In this document: positions 10,282 to 22,100 of the stretch, piece by piece
How the letters are laid out: every line of letters starts with the position of its first letter
Position numbering within the stretch: the first letter of the stretch is position 1
DNA from: Whitmania pigra
Taxonomy: Eukaryota; Annelida; Clitellata; Hirudinida; Haemopidae
Assembly: GCA_021613335.1 (NCBI GenBank)
Contig: JAJTWR010000311.1
Span: 1,437,881 to 1,501,880, forward strand
Direction of reading: 5' to 3'
Length of the DNA: 64,000 bases
Program-made: the position numbers and the translations under genes
Notes under the pieces: model-generated
Seen by the model: only the letters and a program-made list of their open reading frames with translations
Told to the model about the DNA's origin: nothing
The model's database searches: none

Positions 10282-13200
10282 ATGTCGGACGCACACTTTT
10301 TCAAGGTTTGTACATTTAATCAAACGATGCTATAATTAAATCTAATGTAATGTTATTAGTATTGTTACAAATCTGATTTAGTTCAGTAATGTTTATGAGC
10401 ACGTTATAAGTGTTGGTTATTTAAGCTGATTGAAATAGTCGAAAATATAGAGCGTGTTGATTTGACATGATGTTACTTAAAATTTTTTTTTGCCAGGGTA
10501 CGTCAACGGACCAAGATAATAGGTTTGCCGACAAGAAGAAAAAGTTGATGAAGACTATGAAATTTCCAGATAATGTCGATAAAAAAGTGGACATGACCAA
10601 AGTCAACTTGGATACTCTCAAACCTTGGATCACTAAAAAAATAACTCAGATGTTAACAATCGAGGATGATGTAGTGACTGAGTTTGTCTTTAATCAACTC
10701 GAGGCAACAGTTAGTTCAGTTTTTTTAGATTTATGATCGTTAAATTAATGAGCAGCTTTTTCAACCAGATGTTTATTCCGATAGCATCCAGATGGTAAAG
10801 AAATGCAGATCAATCTCACTGGTTTTTTAAATGCCAAAAATGCCAGACTCTTTATGGAAGAACTCTGGGACTTATTGCTCAGTGCCATGGAGAATGTTGG
10901 AGGAATTCCTGCTGTCTTCTTGGAGCAGAAAAAGGAAGAAATAAGAAAGCGACAGGTACAGATACGATTCAGTGATTAAATTTGAAGTATGTTCTAAATG
11001 GTTTTTTTTCCAGATGGAACAGGAAAAATTAAAAGAGTTGGAGAGATCAGTAAGAGAAAGGTTGGAAATCTGTCATTTATAAAGTTGCTTTTAACTTTTT
11101 CTAATGTAAAGGAGAGGTCCGATGATGTAACGTTTCTTTTGATCATTCATGATTAAGAAATACTCTAATTTTTTGCTGAGGACCTGAATTCTATCTCAAG
11201 ATCTGATGTATTAAGTTAATGTGTAGTTGACACACATTGTTAACATAATTTACATCAGATCTTACTGTCTGTTTAAGGATATTCTGAGTGTATACTAATC
11301 TTATGGTTGTAAGGTTTTTCTATAATTGAGTGCTTTGTGATGTTTATCTGAAAATGACCTGCTGTGATTTTGAATCAGTTGCACTCTAATTTTTTACTGA
11401 AAGCACATTTTTTATGAGTAAATAAGTCACTGCATTGTCATCTTCGTGATGATAACACCAATAGTGATTCGAATGATGTTTACAAATCTACTCTAATTTT
11501 TTTCTGACTGGAAGATGACAAGCAGTATTGTTTATGTTAAATTTGTTATTGTTACCATGATGATGTTGCAATTATGAATGCAATAATAGGATATCAAGTC
11601 ACTAATTTATGGCTAGGGGAATAATGCATTTGGCTCAACTGGATGAAACATGCCTCATGATGATGTTTATAAAATGAATCACTGATTCTATAAGCAATAC
11701 ACTCTAATTTTTTACTGAGGGCTACAAAATTTCATCTAAATATACATTCAATGGATGTCTTCAGTTGTGACACTGTGATATATGAATGATTATATTTTGT
11801 ACATCATGTCACTGTAATTTTTCTCTGATTAGGAGATAATATTAGTAGTTAGATGAACTCCATTTGCTCTGTGATGAAGTATGTTAAATGAACACTAGTG
11901 ATTATAGAACTCAGTCACTCTAATTTTTTGCTGAGAGCAAGAGATTTATTTATACTTTATGTTTCATAGCCCATTTGTTGATGTCTTGTTTTGTCTTAAC
12001 TAGGAGTCGCTCCAAATCAAACGGGAGACACAAGAGAAGTTCCTCGAGGGACAAGAGGCTGTCTAAACAAGACAAATCTGCTAAAGATCATGTTAAGCAA
12101 CCAGAAAAAAGGGAAAATTCTAGATTTGATCAAAGGTTTGTAAATCATTTTGATTTTAAATGAGGTTATGATTATTGAGGTATTAATTTTTTTATTTACT
12201 TCACTTCAGCAAACCAAAAGCAGAGGTAGCAGAAGCAGTTTTGTCAACATCCCTTTCAGACATCAAACTACCCGGTGAGAGACATTTTGAAACGAATGCT
12301 GTAGATGGCAGTAATCCAGGACAAAGTAATAAAAATGAAACTAATGTCCAAAGTAGTTCAGAGATGACAAATGTGGGTAAGGCAGCTTCAGACAAGGAGG
12401 AAGGCAATGAAAGGCCGACCAAAAGGGATTCGTCTGCCGAGTCTTCGTCTGCTAAAAGGAGTAGGTCGAATAGCTTGAGAAAGAGAAGAACATCAACTTC
12501 CAGGAGAAGATCCATCTCTAGGAGGAAGCGATCTCCATCTCCGAGGTCTCGAAGGCGCAGGCGCTCTCCAAGCTACAGACAGAGGTCGAGGTCTCAAAGG
12601 AGGTCACCCAGAAGGTATTTTGACTTAAACCCTTGTCGTATCTTGCAATGTTCATTTGCTCATTTTATTTACATATTAACAATGCCCTTTATCCATGATG
12701 TTTTAGATATTAATATTGCTTTTTTAGGAGATCTAGGACTTCAGTTAGAAGACGATCACCGAGGAGAAGGTCGCCAATTAGGAGATCTAGAACTCCGATG
12801 AGGAGATCAAGGTCAATCAGGAGATCCAGGTCTCCTGTAATGCGACCTCGGTTAGGTAGGAAGAGGTCTCCTTCTCCTAGAAGGAGGTCAAGGTCACCTA
12901 TGCAGAAGGTTAGAAGGTCACCCATTAGAAGACCTAGGGATATCAGCAAAAGCAGTTCCTCATCTGAAAGTAGTCGGCCCATTGTGAGAAGGAGGGGCAG
13001 AAGTACTAGTAGTGATCAAGGACAAAGTTCATCTCCGGTTAGGAAAGAAGCCATACAAAAAGAAGACATGGAACCGGTGGAAGTAGCAAAGAGGGTGTAT
13101 AGGAAGAGGTCGCCTTCCAAGTCTTCTGCATCACCATCACCTCAGAAAGTGTTGACAAAAAGGGAAGTTCAAAAGAGAAGAGGTTCGACGTCATCTGAAA

Positions 13201-14586
13201 GGATGGAGATGAGAAGAGAGAGATCCAATGAACGCAGAAGGCAGAGAGTGGAAGAAAATCTGAGAAGGGAGAAAAATATCAGGGCAGTGAGGGGCAGCAA
13301 TTCTCCAGACAGAAGGAGAGATCTCAGAAAGGGAGAAGGGAGGAATGATGTTGTGAGAAGAAGAGACCGTTCTCCCTCATCATCTGATGCAGAGACTTTG
13401 AGAAAAAAATTGGAGGATGAAAGTAAAAGGAAGGGCAAGAGGAGACGTTCTTCGTCGAGCGGTGCTAGAAGCAGCAGAGATAGGCAGGCAAAAAAGATGA
13501 CATATAGAGAAACTGGATCTTCTAAGCAGCAGCCACTTCATAGCAGGAGAGAGACTTCATCAGCAGACTCACAGAGTGGAAGGGTTGATAATGCCATGAC
13601 ACCCAAAGGAGAGAACATGAAAGGAAGAGAAGTCGAACGTAAAAAACCTGCAAGACAAGCAAGTTCCGAATCCAACGACAGCAGGCAACCTACTCCAAAA
13701 AAGACTATCGTTGAAGAGCGCAGAAGAGTTACATCCTCTAAGAAAGAAATATCGAGACAAAGATCGATGTCTTCTGATGAGGAGGCCAGAGTGTCTCCCC
13801 AAAGGAAACATGTACCCAAAGATGAGAGGAAATCTTTAGATGAAAAATCAAGGCACAAAGCAAGGCATGAGGGAGGAGAATGTTCAAATGCTAAGAAAGT
13901 TCCAAGAAGTTCTCGCTCTCCTGTCGCTAGGAAAGTTGCTGTTGTACCTCCTCTGAAGAGCAAGGCAAATGAAAGTGATTCAGATGACCAAGGTGCAAAC
14001 CAATCTAGACATTCTCCTTATGAAGAGCACATACCAAAGTCAGACAAAGTTACTTCACAAAGGCCTATGGAAAAGAAGTTTGAGAGTGATGAGGAAAACA
14101 TGAGATCAAAGCAGGTTAGGAAACGTGCTTCTTCAGCTGAAGCATCTCCGGATGTTATGAGGAAGGCTAAAAGATGCCGTGAAGATGATAATTCTGATGA
14201 TTCTGAAGAGGTTAGTGTTTATGAGTTTCTATAAGTTTAAGTTTCACAGTTGTGATAATGATGTCTCTCAGCAGGAAATGACTCAGAAGAAAAAGAAGCA
14301 TGCCAAAAAACACAAGAAACATAAGAAGCACAAGAGAAAGCACCATAAGAATAAGTCTGATGATGAGGATGCTGAGGAAGAAAATGATGAAGACAATGTA
14401 AGTGTTGTTGTGCAATATGTTAAAAATATTAATGTAAATCATGCGTTTATATTTAGTGATGAAATCCTTGATTTGTTCCCTTAGGTTGACAAGAAAAAGT
14501 CTGGCAGCCTTGACAAACTTGAGCAGGAATTGCGTGAAAAGGCACTGAGGTCCCTAAAAGAAGCAAAATCATCTCACAAGAGATGA
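10282..14586 (+). CDS. SRRM1: Serine/arginine repetitive matrix protein 1 (SRm160)
   Basis: Nine exons: 10282-10305, 10497-10709, 10785-10955, 11014-11060, 12004-12135, 12210-12614, 12728-14210, 14272-14397, 14485-14586; 900 residues. SRRM1 is a splicing coactivator that acts with the exon junction complex in nuclear speckles and mRNA 3'-end processing. Evidence: start FFKGTSTDQDNRF, then a PWI domain (about residues 28-125, KPWITKKI and EFVFNQLEATHPDGKEMQIN) collinear with human SRRM1. A long RS/RRSP-rich low-complexity region runs from about 195 to 820. A Lys/His block (KKHKKHKKHKRKHH) follows near 835. The conserved C-terminal signature is LEQELREKALRSLKEA. Human SRRM1 is about 904 residues, so length agrees. 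Intron 4 (11061-12003) hosts a snoRNA array. AATAAA near 14675 is the likely poly(A) signal. Assignment is firm. Confidence 0.97.
11115..11185 (+). ncRNA. Box C/D snoRNA, copy 1 (18S guide)
   Basis: In SRRM1 intron 4. C box ATGATGT at 11122-11128, D box CTGA at 11176-11179, and a perfect 6-bp terminal stem AGGTCC (11115-11120) with GGACCT (11180-11185). The guide directly 5' of the D box is ACTCTAATTTTTTG. It is complementary to the conserved 18S rRNA segment AAAAAATTAGAGT (from memory), which in yeast and human carries a 2'-O-methyl-A guided by snR47/U36. The fifth base upstream of D pairs with an adenosine in the A-run. Confidence 0.85.
11198..11263 (+). ncRNA. 66-nt hairpin, miRNA-precursor-like
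   Basis: AAGATCTGATGTA (11198-11210) pairs perfectly over 13 bp with TACATCAGATCTT (11251-11263). Inside, GTTAATGTGT pairs with ACACATTGTTAAC apart from a 3-nt bulge, leaving the small loop AGTTGAC. Size and shape fit a pre-miRNA or another structured intronic RNA. It occupies the gap between snoRNA copies 1 and 2. A snap-back DNA element is the alternative. Confidence 0.4.
11330..11406 (+). ncRNA. Box C/D snoRNA, copy 2 (18S guide)
   Basis: C box GTGATGT at 11337-11343, D box CTGA at 11397-11400, terminal stem GTGCTT (11330-11335) with AAGCAC (11401-11406), extended by a further T-A pair. The D-box guide CACTCTAATTTTTTA is the same as in the other copies. Sequence between the boxes differs from copy 1, so the guide and the boxes are what is conserved. 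Confidence 0.85.
11435..11521 (+). ncRNA. Box C/D snoRNA, copy 3 (18S guide)
   Basis: Canonical C box GTGATGA at 11446-11452 and D box CTGA at 11504-11507. The terminal stem is 11 perfect base pairs: TTGTCATCTTC (11435-11445) with GAAGATGACAA (11511-11521), the longest in the array. The guide CTACTCTAATTTTTTT precedes the D box. Confidence 0.88.
11550..11620 (+). ncRNA. Decayed box C/D snoRNA, copy 4
   Basis: A C box (ATGATGATG near 11557) is followed 54 nt later by CACTAATTTATGGCTA, a degraded form of the guide plus D box (CTGA has become CTAG). The terminal stem is weak. The position fits the roughly 107-nt array period, so this is read as a pseudo-copy. Confidence 0.5.
11651..11722 (+). 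ncRNA. Box C/D snoRNA, copy 5 (18S guide)
   Basis: C box ATGATGA at 11657-11663 (or ATGATGT at 11660), D box CTGA at 11715-11718, guide ACACTCTAATTTTTTA. The terminal stem is short: GCCT (11652-11655) with GGGC (11719-11722), including one G-U pair. Confidence 0.75.
11760..11835 (+). ncRNA. Partly decayed box C/D snoRNA, copy 6
   Basis: The guide is mutated (CACTGTAATTTTTCT), D box CTGA is at 11825-11828 and a poor C box GTGATAT lies at 11775-11781. No convincing terminal stem is visible. Spacing still fits the array. Confidence 0.5.
11864..11940 (+). ncRNA. Box C/D snoRNA, copy 7 (18S guide)
   Basis: Canonical C box GTGATGA at 11871-11877, D box CTGA at 11931-11934, terminal stem TTGCTC (11864-11869) with GAGCAA (11935-11940), extendable by one pair. 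The guide is CACTCTAATTTTTTG. It ends about 63 nt before the 3' splice site of the host intron, close to the usual 60-80 nt for efficient intronic snoRNA processing. Confidence 0.87.
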
Positions 14587-15038
14587 TCTAATGAATTGTT
14601 GAATTTGACAGTAATTGCATGCTTAGACTGAGCTCGTTTCTTTTTTTACAAATTTTCTTTGGATTGGTTATGTATTAATAAAAGTACCTTTGTTTTATTA
14701 CCAAATTTTAATTTGTTTGGATGGTGAAGGTGGGATTTGGGGCAGCATGGTGGCCTGAAAGGTGGGGCCCTGTGTTTGTTTAGTGAGCCTCTTAGATTTG
14801 GATTTATTTTGTCGTTTGGCTTTATTGATAAGCTTTGGCAACCGCTGAGGTTATCCTTTCTTGGGCTCGCTACTGGGCGTAAATGGCATTTAAATGTTTT
14901 TGGTATCTTTCGAGCGCTATGGTGACCCGGCATTTACAATTCAAACAAATTGAGATGGTGGCGCGCCTTTTTTTGTTAAGTTTATTTTAGTATTCTCTAG
15001 TTGAGAGCTTATCCGATTACAACCCTTGGAGAATCGCT
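14587..15038. other. SRRM1 3' UTR and spacer to next gene
   Basis: AATAAA near 14675 ends SRRM1. The remaining roughly 350 bp, more GC-rich than its surroundings, should contain the promoter and 5' UTR of the downstream gene. No coding homology is seen in either strand. Confidence 0.5.
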
Positions 15039-16431
15039 ATGAAAGTTGCTCCACTGACTGAGAAGGTAAAACCTTCGTGAAACATTCTTTCTCATGATAT
15101 TTTTAATTGCTTGCGATCGCAGAAAAATACGAACACTTCGGCGGAGCAAGACTTAACGGTTAATACTGCCTCGGGATGGTTTTTGTGGTTAATTGTCATC
15201 GGGTTTATGCTGTTTATTTTCGCATTCTTTACTAATAATTGGCATGTAGAACCCACCAAATGGAGTGGATTATGGATGGTCTGTGGAATCTCTTCTGGTT
15301 TTGTTGGGGAAGGTGAGGAGATTTTATAGTGATGCTCGAATATATTACGAACGACTTTGATTTTCAGGCGTCATGGAAGCCACTCATGCTTGCATGGTGG
15401 TGGCTATAGTATTTTATTGTACCTCCTATTTGATGTTGATCCTATATTTGTTTAGCGAACCGCAATGCGTGGGACCAAAATTTATATTGGTTTTGTTCTT
15501 CATAAGCAGCCTTTTAACTAGTAAGTGTGTGATGAACTTCACCAACACTCTAATTTTATATGTTTAATTTTATTGTGACCATGTTGAATAAGTTTCAGGC
15601 AAAGTCCCAATTTCAGTTTGCCTAAATTTAGTTTCTCTAAGCATGATTTAAGTTGCTCACAGTTCAAGCTGTGATTTAACTAAATATCTGTAGTACACTA
15701 GGTAATGCAATGAAACCAGGTACATAACCAATTCAAGCTAGATGAGACACGAAGGAGAGCAAGCTTGAGACAGACCCATAAAAATTTCTGTCCAGGAAGA
15801 ACAAATATATTCCAGAGGAAAATGAAAGTAATTACACAACTAAGAGAAAGTGTGTAAACTTTTGCATAAACTATAGCTTTGCATATGCCTGGATTCTGGT
15901 GCTTTGTGTAAGTACTAATAGCGGACAGAGCAAACATTCACAAATTAGATAACCGGTTTTAATAAGATAACCACCATACATAAGGAGCCTCATTTAGAGA
16001 TTACTTTCTCCTTAATGATAATTCCACAATAAGAAATTTCCACTCTAATAATTGTGATGATAAGTGGGAAAATTGTTTCGGAAGGCCATTTAATTTAATG
16101 GTTGAACACAATTTCTCATGGGTCTTGCAAGAATGTTAAGTTGAAAAGTATATAAGGTCAGTAAAACACTGGACAATTATTTTGTTTAGCAAACATCGCA
16201 AAAAGTGGTAGAATAACTTGTCATGACTCACATAGAGAAATTAGTTAATTACTGTAAATCTAATCATGTTCATTTTTGTTTTCAGCCATCTTCATCGTAA
16301 CAGCACTTGTAATATTTGGAGTTGCTGTAAAACAGAACCTAGCTTTTTCATTTTTTTTAGAAGGAGTTTCTGCATTTTTATCTTTAGGCACATCCATTTT
16401 GGCAATTGTTCAAGTTGCCCAAGAAGGCTGA
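15039..16431 (+). CDS. Four-span membrane protein, claudin/PMP22-like
   Basis: Four exons: 15039-15065, 15123-15312, 15368-15520, 16286-16431; 171 residues, frame kept at every junction. TM1 is WFLWLIVIGFMLFIFAFF. The first extracellular loop has NNWHVEPTKWSGLWMVC, which matches the W-x(n)-W-x-GLW-x2-C signature of the claudin/PMP22/EMP superfamily. TM2 (MVVAIVFYCTSYLMLILYLF), TM3 (FILVLFFISSLL) and TM4 (C-terminal half of the last exon) follow, with a very short tail ending VAQEG. Members form tight or septate junctions or modulate channels. Only one loop cysteine is obvious, whereas claudins have two, so PMP22/TMEM-like divergence is possible. Poly(A) signal near 16577. Confidence 0.75.
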
Positions 16432-17578
16432 TGGAAACACTGATTTTTCACAAGAAAAGTTTTAGTTTTTATTCAAAGAAATTCTAAAATCAAGCTATCA
16501 GACGTTTCATTTAGCTAGCTAAAGACAATTTCAATAATCTCTACATAAAACATTTGTGGCACTCAGGAGGTCCTAAATAAAAATACAATTTTCACTGGAT
16601 TTTTTGATTATATTTTAATGTTGCTTACATATGCTCAGACTTGTGCAGGATCATACTAGAATTAAGATTTAGTTTGGGAAATTCCTGTTACTAATACTTT
16701 CTCTATGTCATCAAATTGAGGCTAAAACTTAAAAGCTATTTAACATTTCCTCAGATCGTTTGTAATATAAATATATATATATTCTGCATTTTTGAAATTG
16801 CAACTGGCTTGTTCAACTGACCATTCTTTACACCATACTATAACAATAAGGAATATGTTCTATTATAGCTGTAAGCTTAACAAATAACCAGATGAAATCA
16901 CATCAACCAATTTCCAAATTGTATAGGCATATTCATTGGTAATGAGTTTTTCAGCAAAGTTTTGTGCTTAAATAATAACGCTTTCAGCTGAACTGAAAAA
17001 CATCAAAAACGCATTGAATATAATGTTACTTGTTAGTTTAACCACTTTAATGTGTGAATATTAAAAGAAACACCACATACTGCTTTGCTAAGTCATCTGA
17101 CTGATCGGGGCTAACTTGTCTGACGATTCCCATTCACCCGAGCTTTACCAATGGTAAAGACTCACTTTGGTGCAGTCCCACCAGGAGCTCACTTCCCACA
17201 AATGACTTATTGGCCAAACTAATCACAAATTGATGATGAAACCCAATATTCCTACTTTACCCCATTTGAATACAGAGACGTTCTACGTCAAAGACGAAAG
17301 ATACTCACACTAGTGAGTTAGTTAAATAATTAACCCTTTGAACCCCTGCAAATGTACATCAAAACATGTAGAAAACTAACAAATGCAAATCAGTGATTAT
17401 TAATTCCAAAAAACTTCTTTACATCATTAAGGATTCAATGCCAATATTGCAACTCAATTGTACCATCTTGCACATCAACACTCTATATCATCATTCAACA
17501 TGCTCAGCAAATGAAAACTATTTACAATACTGAGGGACGACCAAACGAAGGTGGATGAACTGAAAAATGGACATCTTG
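16432..17578. other. Convergent 3' region between claudin-like gene and ARL5
   Basis: This should hold the 3' UTRs of the two convergent genes. An AATAAA lies near 16577 on the + strand, and a short (AT)n run lies near 16772-16783. No further exon or RNA gene is recognised. Confidence 0.45.
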
Positions 17579-18639
17579 TCACCTCTTGATCCTGTTCCCA
17601 ATCCAATCAAGACCTTGGTATAAGCTGCATGGATAATAACAATATTAACGTTGTAAGAATCATTTACGTAATTTACGTTTAACTGGATAAAATAATTCTT
17701 AATAGTTTATATAGTTGTAATTAGTATGATTCATTCACCCTTCTCCTGTTAATGCACAGCATCCCTGTATGTGCCATCCCTGTTCCTTGATCGAAGTCAG
17801 GTTCAGCTGATGGGATATTTCAGCGGCCGACATTGCACCTTTGAGGTCTTGCTTATTTGCATACACTAGGAGTGAAGCCTTTTTTAATTCCTGAAAAGTT
17901 TTTAAGAAAACTGAGGTAGTCTTTTCATCTGCATTGTTAGCATGGCTTTGTTAGAAGTTTACCTCACAGCTAAGCATCCTATATAATTCCTCCTTTGTTA
18001 TTGATAATCTTTCTCGGTCGGTACTGTCAATCACTAGTATCACAAACTGCAATGGGTAACTTTAATTAAATTATTTTGATACAAAAATGAACCATTGCCC
18101 TAAACATAAATGAAAATCAGCTTGTAATTGCTTTTTCATGTTATAAGTAGAACGTACTGCTGGATGATCACGGGTGTTTATGAAAATAGGTCGTTGTGAA
18201 ATACCTCTGTGTTGGCATAGTAAGTACTCCATGAAGCTCTTAATGATTCTTGGCCACCAATATCCCACATTATAAAATGTATATTCTTCCATACAACTTC
18301 TTCCACATTGCTGCCAATTGTTGGGGAGGTCTGAACCACTTCATTCATTAAACTAAAATTGATCAAATATCGTAAGACTTAAGGTAATCAAATGTATGAA
18401 TCCTTTAAAATGCTAATTTTGGTAAGGCCTGTACAATTTGGCCAAACTCACAATTGATAAAGGATGGTTGTCTTTCCGGCATTGTCAAGGCCAACGATAA
18501 TGACTTTATGTTCTTGAAAATATCAGATAAGTGGTTATTCGATAAGAAAGACTGTTTGACTATCTAATCGTCAAAAGCCACAAAAATGACTACCTTCTGA
18601 GCCGAATAAACTCCAAAATTTTGCCAGAAGAAGACCCAT
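17579..18639 (-). CDS. ARL5: ADP-ribosylation factor-like GTPase 5
   Basis: Six exons (transcript order): 18594-18639, 18452-18512, 18205-18352, 17963-18046, 17739-17890, 17579-17624; 178 residues against 179 in human ARL5A/B. ARL5 is a trans-Golgi small GTPase that recruits the GARP tethering complex. Visible motifs: Gly2 for myristoylation, P-loop GLDNAGKT (23-30), switch I region [11 protein letters not shown], switch II WDIGGQE (65-71), and the base-recognition motif NKQD (125-128). The SNVEE segment and the sequence around it are ARL5-type rather than ARF or ARL1 type. Its start is about 550 bp from the divergent ANKRD28 start, so the two may share a promoter region. Confidence 0.95.
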
Positions 18640-19185
18640 AGATCGACTAGGTGTATTTCTTTGTCACAAACTAATTAACCAGCTGCAATGGATCACTACT
18701 CCAGAATTTACTTTTAATTGCGTCCGCGATCCATCCCACTACAATCTAAATCTATAACCGTGGCAATCTATGCAATGCTGTAAAACAATATTATTTACTT
18801 GTTTTTGAATTGCAAAGATAGCTTATAATTTTTAAAAATAAGTTTATTGATTTTAAATTTTTGGACTTAGTGCTTTAGGAATTGGAGACTGGTTTTGTAA
18901 AACTTTGATTAAAAATGTTATTCAAACTACATTTAAATATAAATTAATTTAATAGATAAATAAAAAATATTGAAAAAGATTCAATTTTTTACCTTTTATT
19001 TATTGGCATACCTTGCTGTACAAGTTTGACCTTTATTAAATAAATTAGTTTATACCTATTGCTAAGATATATATTGTCTGTTAAAGTTAAACCACGGCTC
19101 AACTCTTGTTTATTTTATTTTTGCAAAGCATTATTGAACGCTATAGGAACTTTACGACAACATGCTGTCACTTTTGGCTTGAAAG
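18640..19185. promoter_or_regulatory. Divergent promoter region ARL5 / ANKRD28
   Basis: A 546-bp gap between two head-to-head start codons must contain both promoters and 5' UTRs. No specific TATA box or initiator can be defended in this AT-rich sequence. Confidence 0.5.
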
Positions 19186-22100
19186 ATGGGTTTTTTAAAA
19201 TTGGAGGATGAGGTCTGTTTTTATTTGTAATGTGTTCATATCTAGACAACTATGCCTTTTGTATTGTTTTCCGCTAGCGTCAAAATTGCCGCAACTTGTA
19301 AATTATTCGCTGCAATCACCTTTTCAGCCAGGCCTTATCAAGGCATGTTTTCATGGAGACCCAGACGAAGTGCGGTCGCTTCTGCATAAGAAGGAAGATG
19401 TTAACTATCAGGATGTTCAGAAACGAACTCCTTTACATGCCGCAGCGTTTTGTGGAGAAGCTGAAATTTGCAAACTACTGATTCTCAATGGTGCCAGGGT
19501 AAACTCTAAAGACAGCAAGTGGCTTACACCCCTGCACAGAGCATGCGCCGTGAAAAGTGATGTTGGTTTTTCAGTTATTCATTGAATAATGTTTTTTTTT
19601 TCAAAATAAACCTTGAAATTTCCAATTTACGTAGGACACAGTTGAGGTGTTGCTAACACACCAAGCAGATGTCAGTGCAAGAGACAAAAACTGGCAGACA
19701 CCTCTTCACATAGCAGTTTTTAGCAATGCCATAAAGTGTGCTGAACTGATGCTTCCAAACCTAACAAACATCAACATCTCAGACAGATCTGGAAGAACTT
19801 GTCTCCATCATGCTGCATTCTGTGGCCATATAGAGGTAATGATGAAATGTTTTTTTTAAACTTATATTTGCTTAATAAGTGATCTATCGACCTAATGGTA
19901 CGCTTTTGAAATTCATGAAAGTCATAATCGCATGAATCATATTTTAGTTTTAAATTTAACACCATACCTTAACATGATTCAGTAGTGTGCAAACTTAACC
20001 TGACAAACTTGTTCTAAGTGAATGTAGCAGCTGTATATTTGTTTATTTTATCAACAAAAGCAAACAATCGAGACAATTAGGGTCATTTAGTGCAATCTCT
20101 TTTAGATGGTGCAAATGCTGCTCGAGAAGGGAGCCAACATAAATGCTTTGGACAAGAAAGATCGAAGGGCCATTCACTGGGCAGCTTATGTAGGTCATGT
20201 CGAGGTTGTCAGGCTGCTTATCAGCTTCGGAGCTGAGATTGGATGCAGAGATAAACAGGTCAGTGTAAGAGAAGTTTCATTGGTGGATGTAATTAGGTCA
20301 TGTGTCATGCTAAAGAATGCAGGTTTTAAAAGTTGCCTTTTTTTTTTTATCTAATGTGGAGTCATTCTTACCTTCTGCCAAATGCAGCACTAGAGATTTA
20401 TTTTGTAATATTTTTGTTTTTAATAATTTGTTCTACAATTTTTAATAGCAATAAATAATGTTTAATTTAATATATAATAGATAATGAAATCAAATTCTAA
20501 TAATAATTGTTTAACGGTTTGTGCATCAAGTGTTTGAATGGTCTACATTAGCTGATGCATGACTGTTGCTTGAAATTGCTTGATTGGTTCAAATTGAATC
20601 CTCATTAGTTCCTGGTAAATGTTCAATGCAAATGAATTCTTGTGTTGATGTTGTAAAACACATGATTATATTAAAATACGTTATGAAATATTTTGAAATT
20701 AAAAAATGATTGGTGCCGAGCGAAGTTAAGGTTGTCATTTGATTTTTTATTCTTTTATCTTTGTTATAATTACGTGACCTAATTTCGTCATTGCAGTCTG
20801 TTTGTTTGTATATTGACTGGACAAATACTGCTAAGCTGTTCTGCAATTTCATGTTTCCATCGGAATGAATTAAGTAAATATTTACAGACATGCATGTCAC
20901 CACATTTGCACTATTTAAATTTTGAGATATTAACATCGTTGACATCATAATCAAGAACTAGAAATGATTTAAGCTGTACACCCCCCTCCACGCTGCTTGT
21001 GCTGGTGGTCAGCTGGCGATGGTTCGACTCCTGCTGGAGTTTGGAGCGGAGATGGACTCAACGACTGACCAGGGTAATTCCTGTCTGCACCTGGCCTGCC
21101 TCAATGGCCACGAATCCATTGTGAGGGAGCTTTTGGATCACAATGTCTCCCTTTACGTCACCAACCACAAGGGGATGGTGAGCGATACGTTTCTGAATTT
21201 GTTTTTAAGAAATTAACTCTTGTCGTTATTGTTGTTGTTATAACCATTAATAGGTTACATCATCCCACAATGGTGGTTGTGGAGATGGATTCAGTGGTGG
21301 TGGTGGTAAAAACATTAACAGGATGTTTGAATTGGAATTGAAATTGTATCAATCTTTTATCAGTTGTTAATCATCTTTAATAATTAATTAATTAATTAAT
21401 TAATTTGTGTAATTAATTGTAGACTCCGTTGCACTGTGCTGCAATTGCCACTCATGGTGAAGGATGTCTGGAGATGCTAGTCAGTGACAAGCAGCTGGTT
21501 GATCAAAGGGTGATTCACTTATTCAACCAATCAATGATTGTATTTATTTAATCAACCTATTAATGATTGCATTTGAAACATGATTTGTAGGTTCATTGTC
21601 TGTTTTAATGCTGATGAATCGTTTTTCTATGTCATCTGAAATGATAATTTTATTTAAACTTTTGATAATCATTGCAGTGATTCTTAATTAAGCAATGACA
21701 ATGAACTTTATAATCAACTTTCAATTTCACTCGATTTAGTGTCTTGATGGCAAAACTCCTCTGCACCTTGTTACTAAGCATGGATTTGGAAAGAGGGCAG
21801 AATTACTCCTTAGGAGGGGTTAGTGTAACTTAGTAGCCTAGTTAATAATGCATTAAAGAGTTATTTACTTTGTTAATGACAAAGTGGAAGGCGATGATGA
21901 TGCTTTTGATAATGCTGATTTTGTTGATGGACTTTGCAGGCGAAGTTGAACCCTAACCTTTAATTAATTAAAACTTTTTAAGTTATAAAACTTTAATTAA
22001 TAAAACTTTTAATCATATGTTTCCATTGCAAGACTATTCTGTTTTATTCAATAAAGATGAGTTTTGGTGATCTAATTGAAAATGATTTTGGAGTTAAAAA

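Noticed and set aside
12201..12515. Leu/Ser-rich minus-strand frames opposite SRRM1, also at 13169-13963
   Set aside because: They are reverse readings of Arg/Ser-rich codons.
14646..14933. 95-residue minus-strand frame and a SINE-like text GGCAGCATGGTGGCC in the SRRM1 3' flank
   Set aside because: No family resemblance; no A/B boxes or tail could be defended for a SINE.
16020..16130. Possible further box C/D snoRNA in the claudin-like gene intron (GTGATGATAAG near 16054)
   Set aside because: No D box at a suitable distance and no terminal stem.
20589..20954. 121-residue minus-strand frame within an ankyrin-gene intron
   Set aside because: AT-rich intronic sequence without splice logic or homology.
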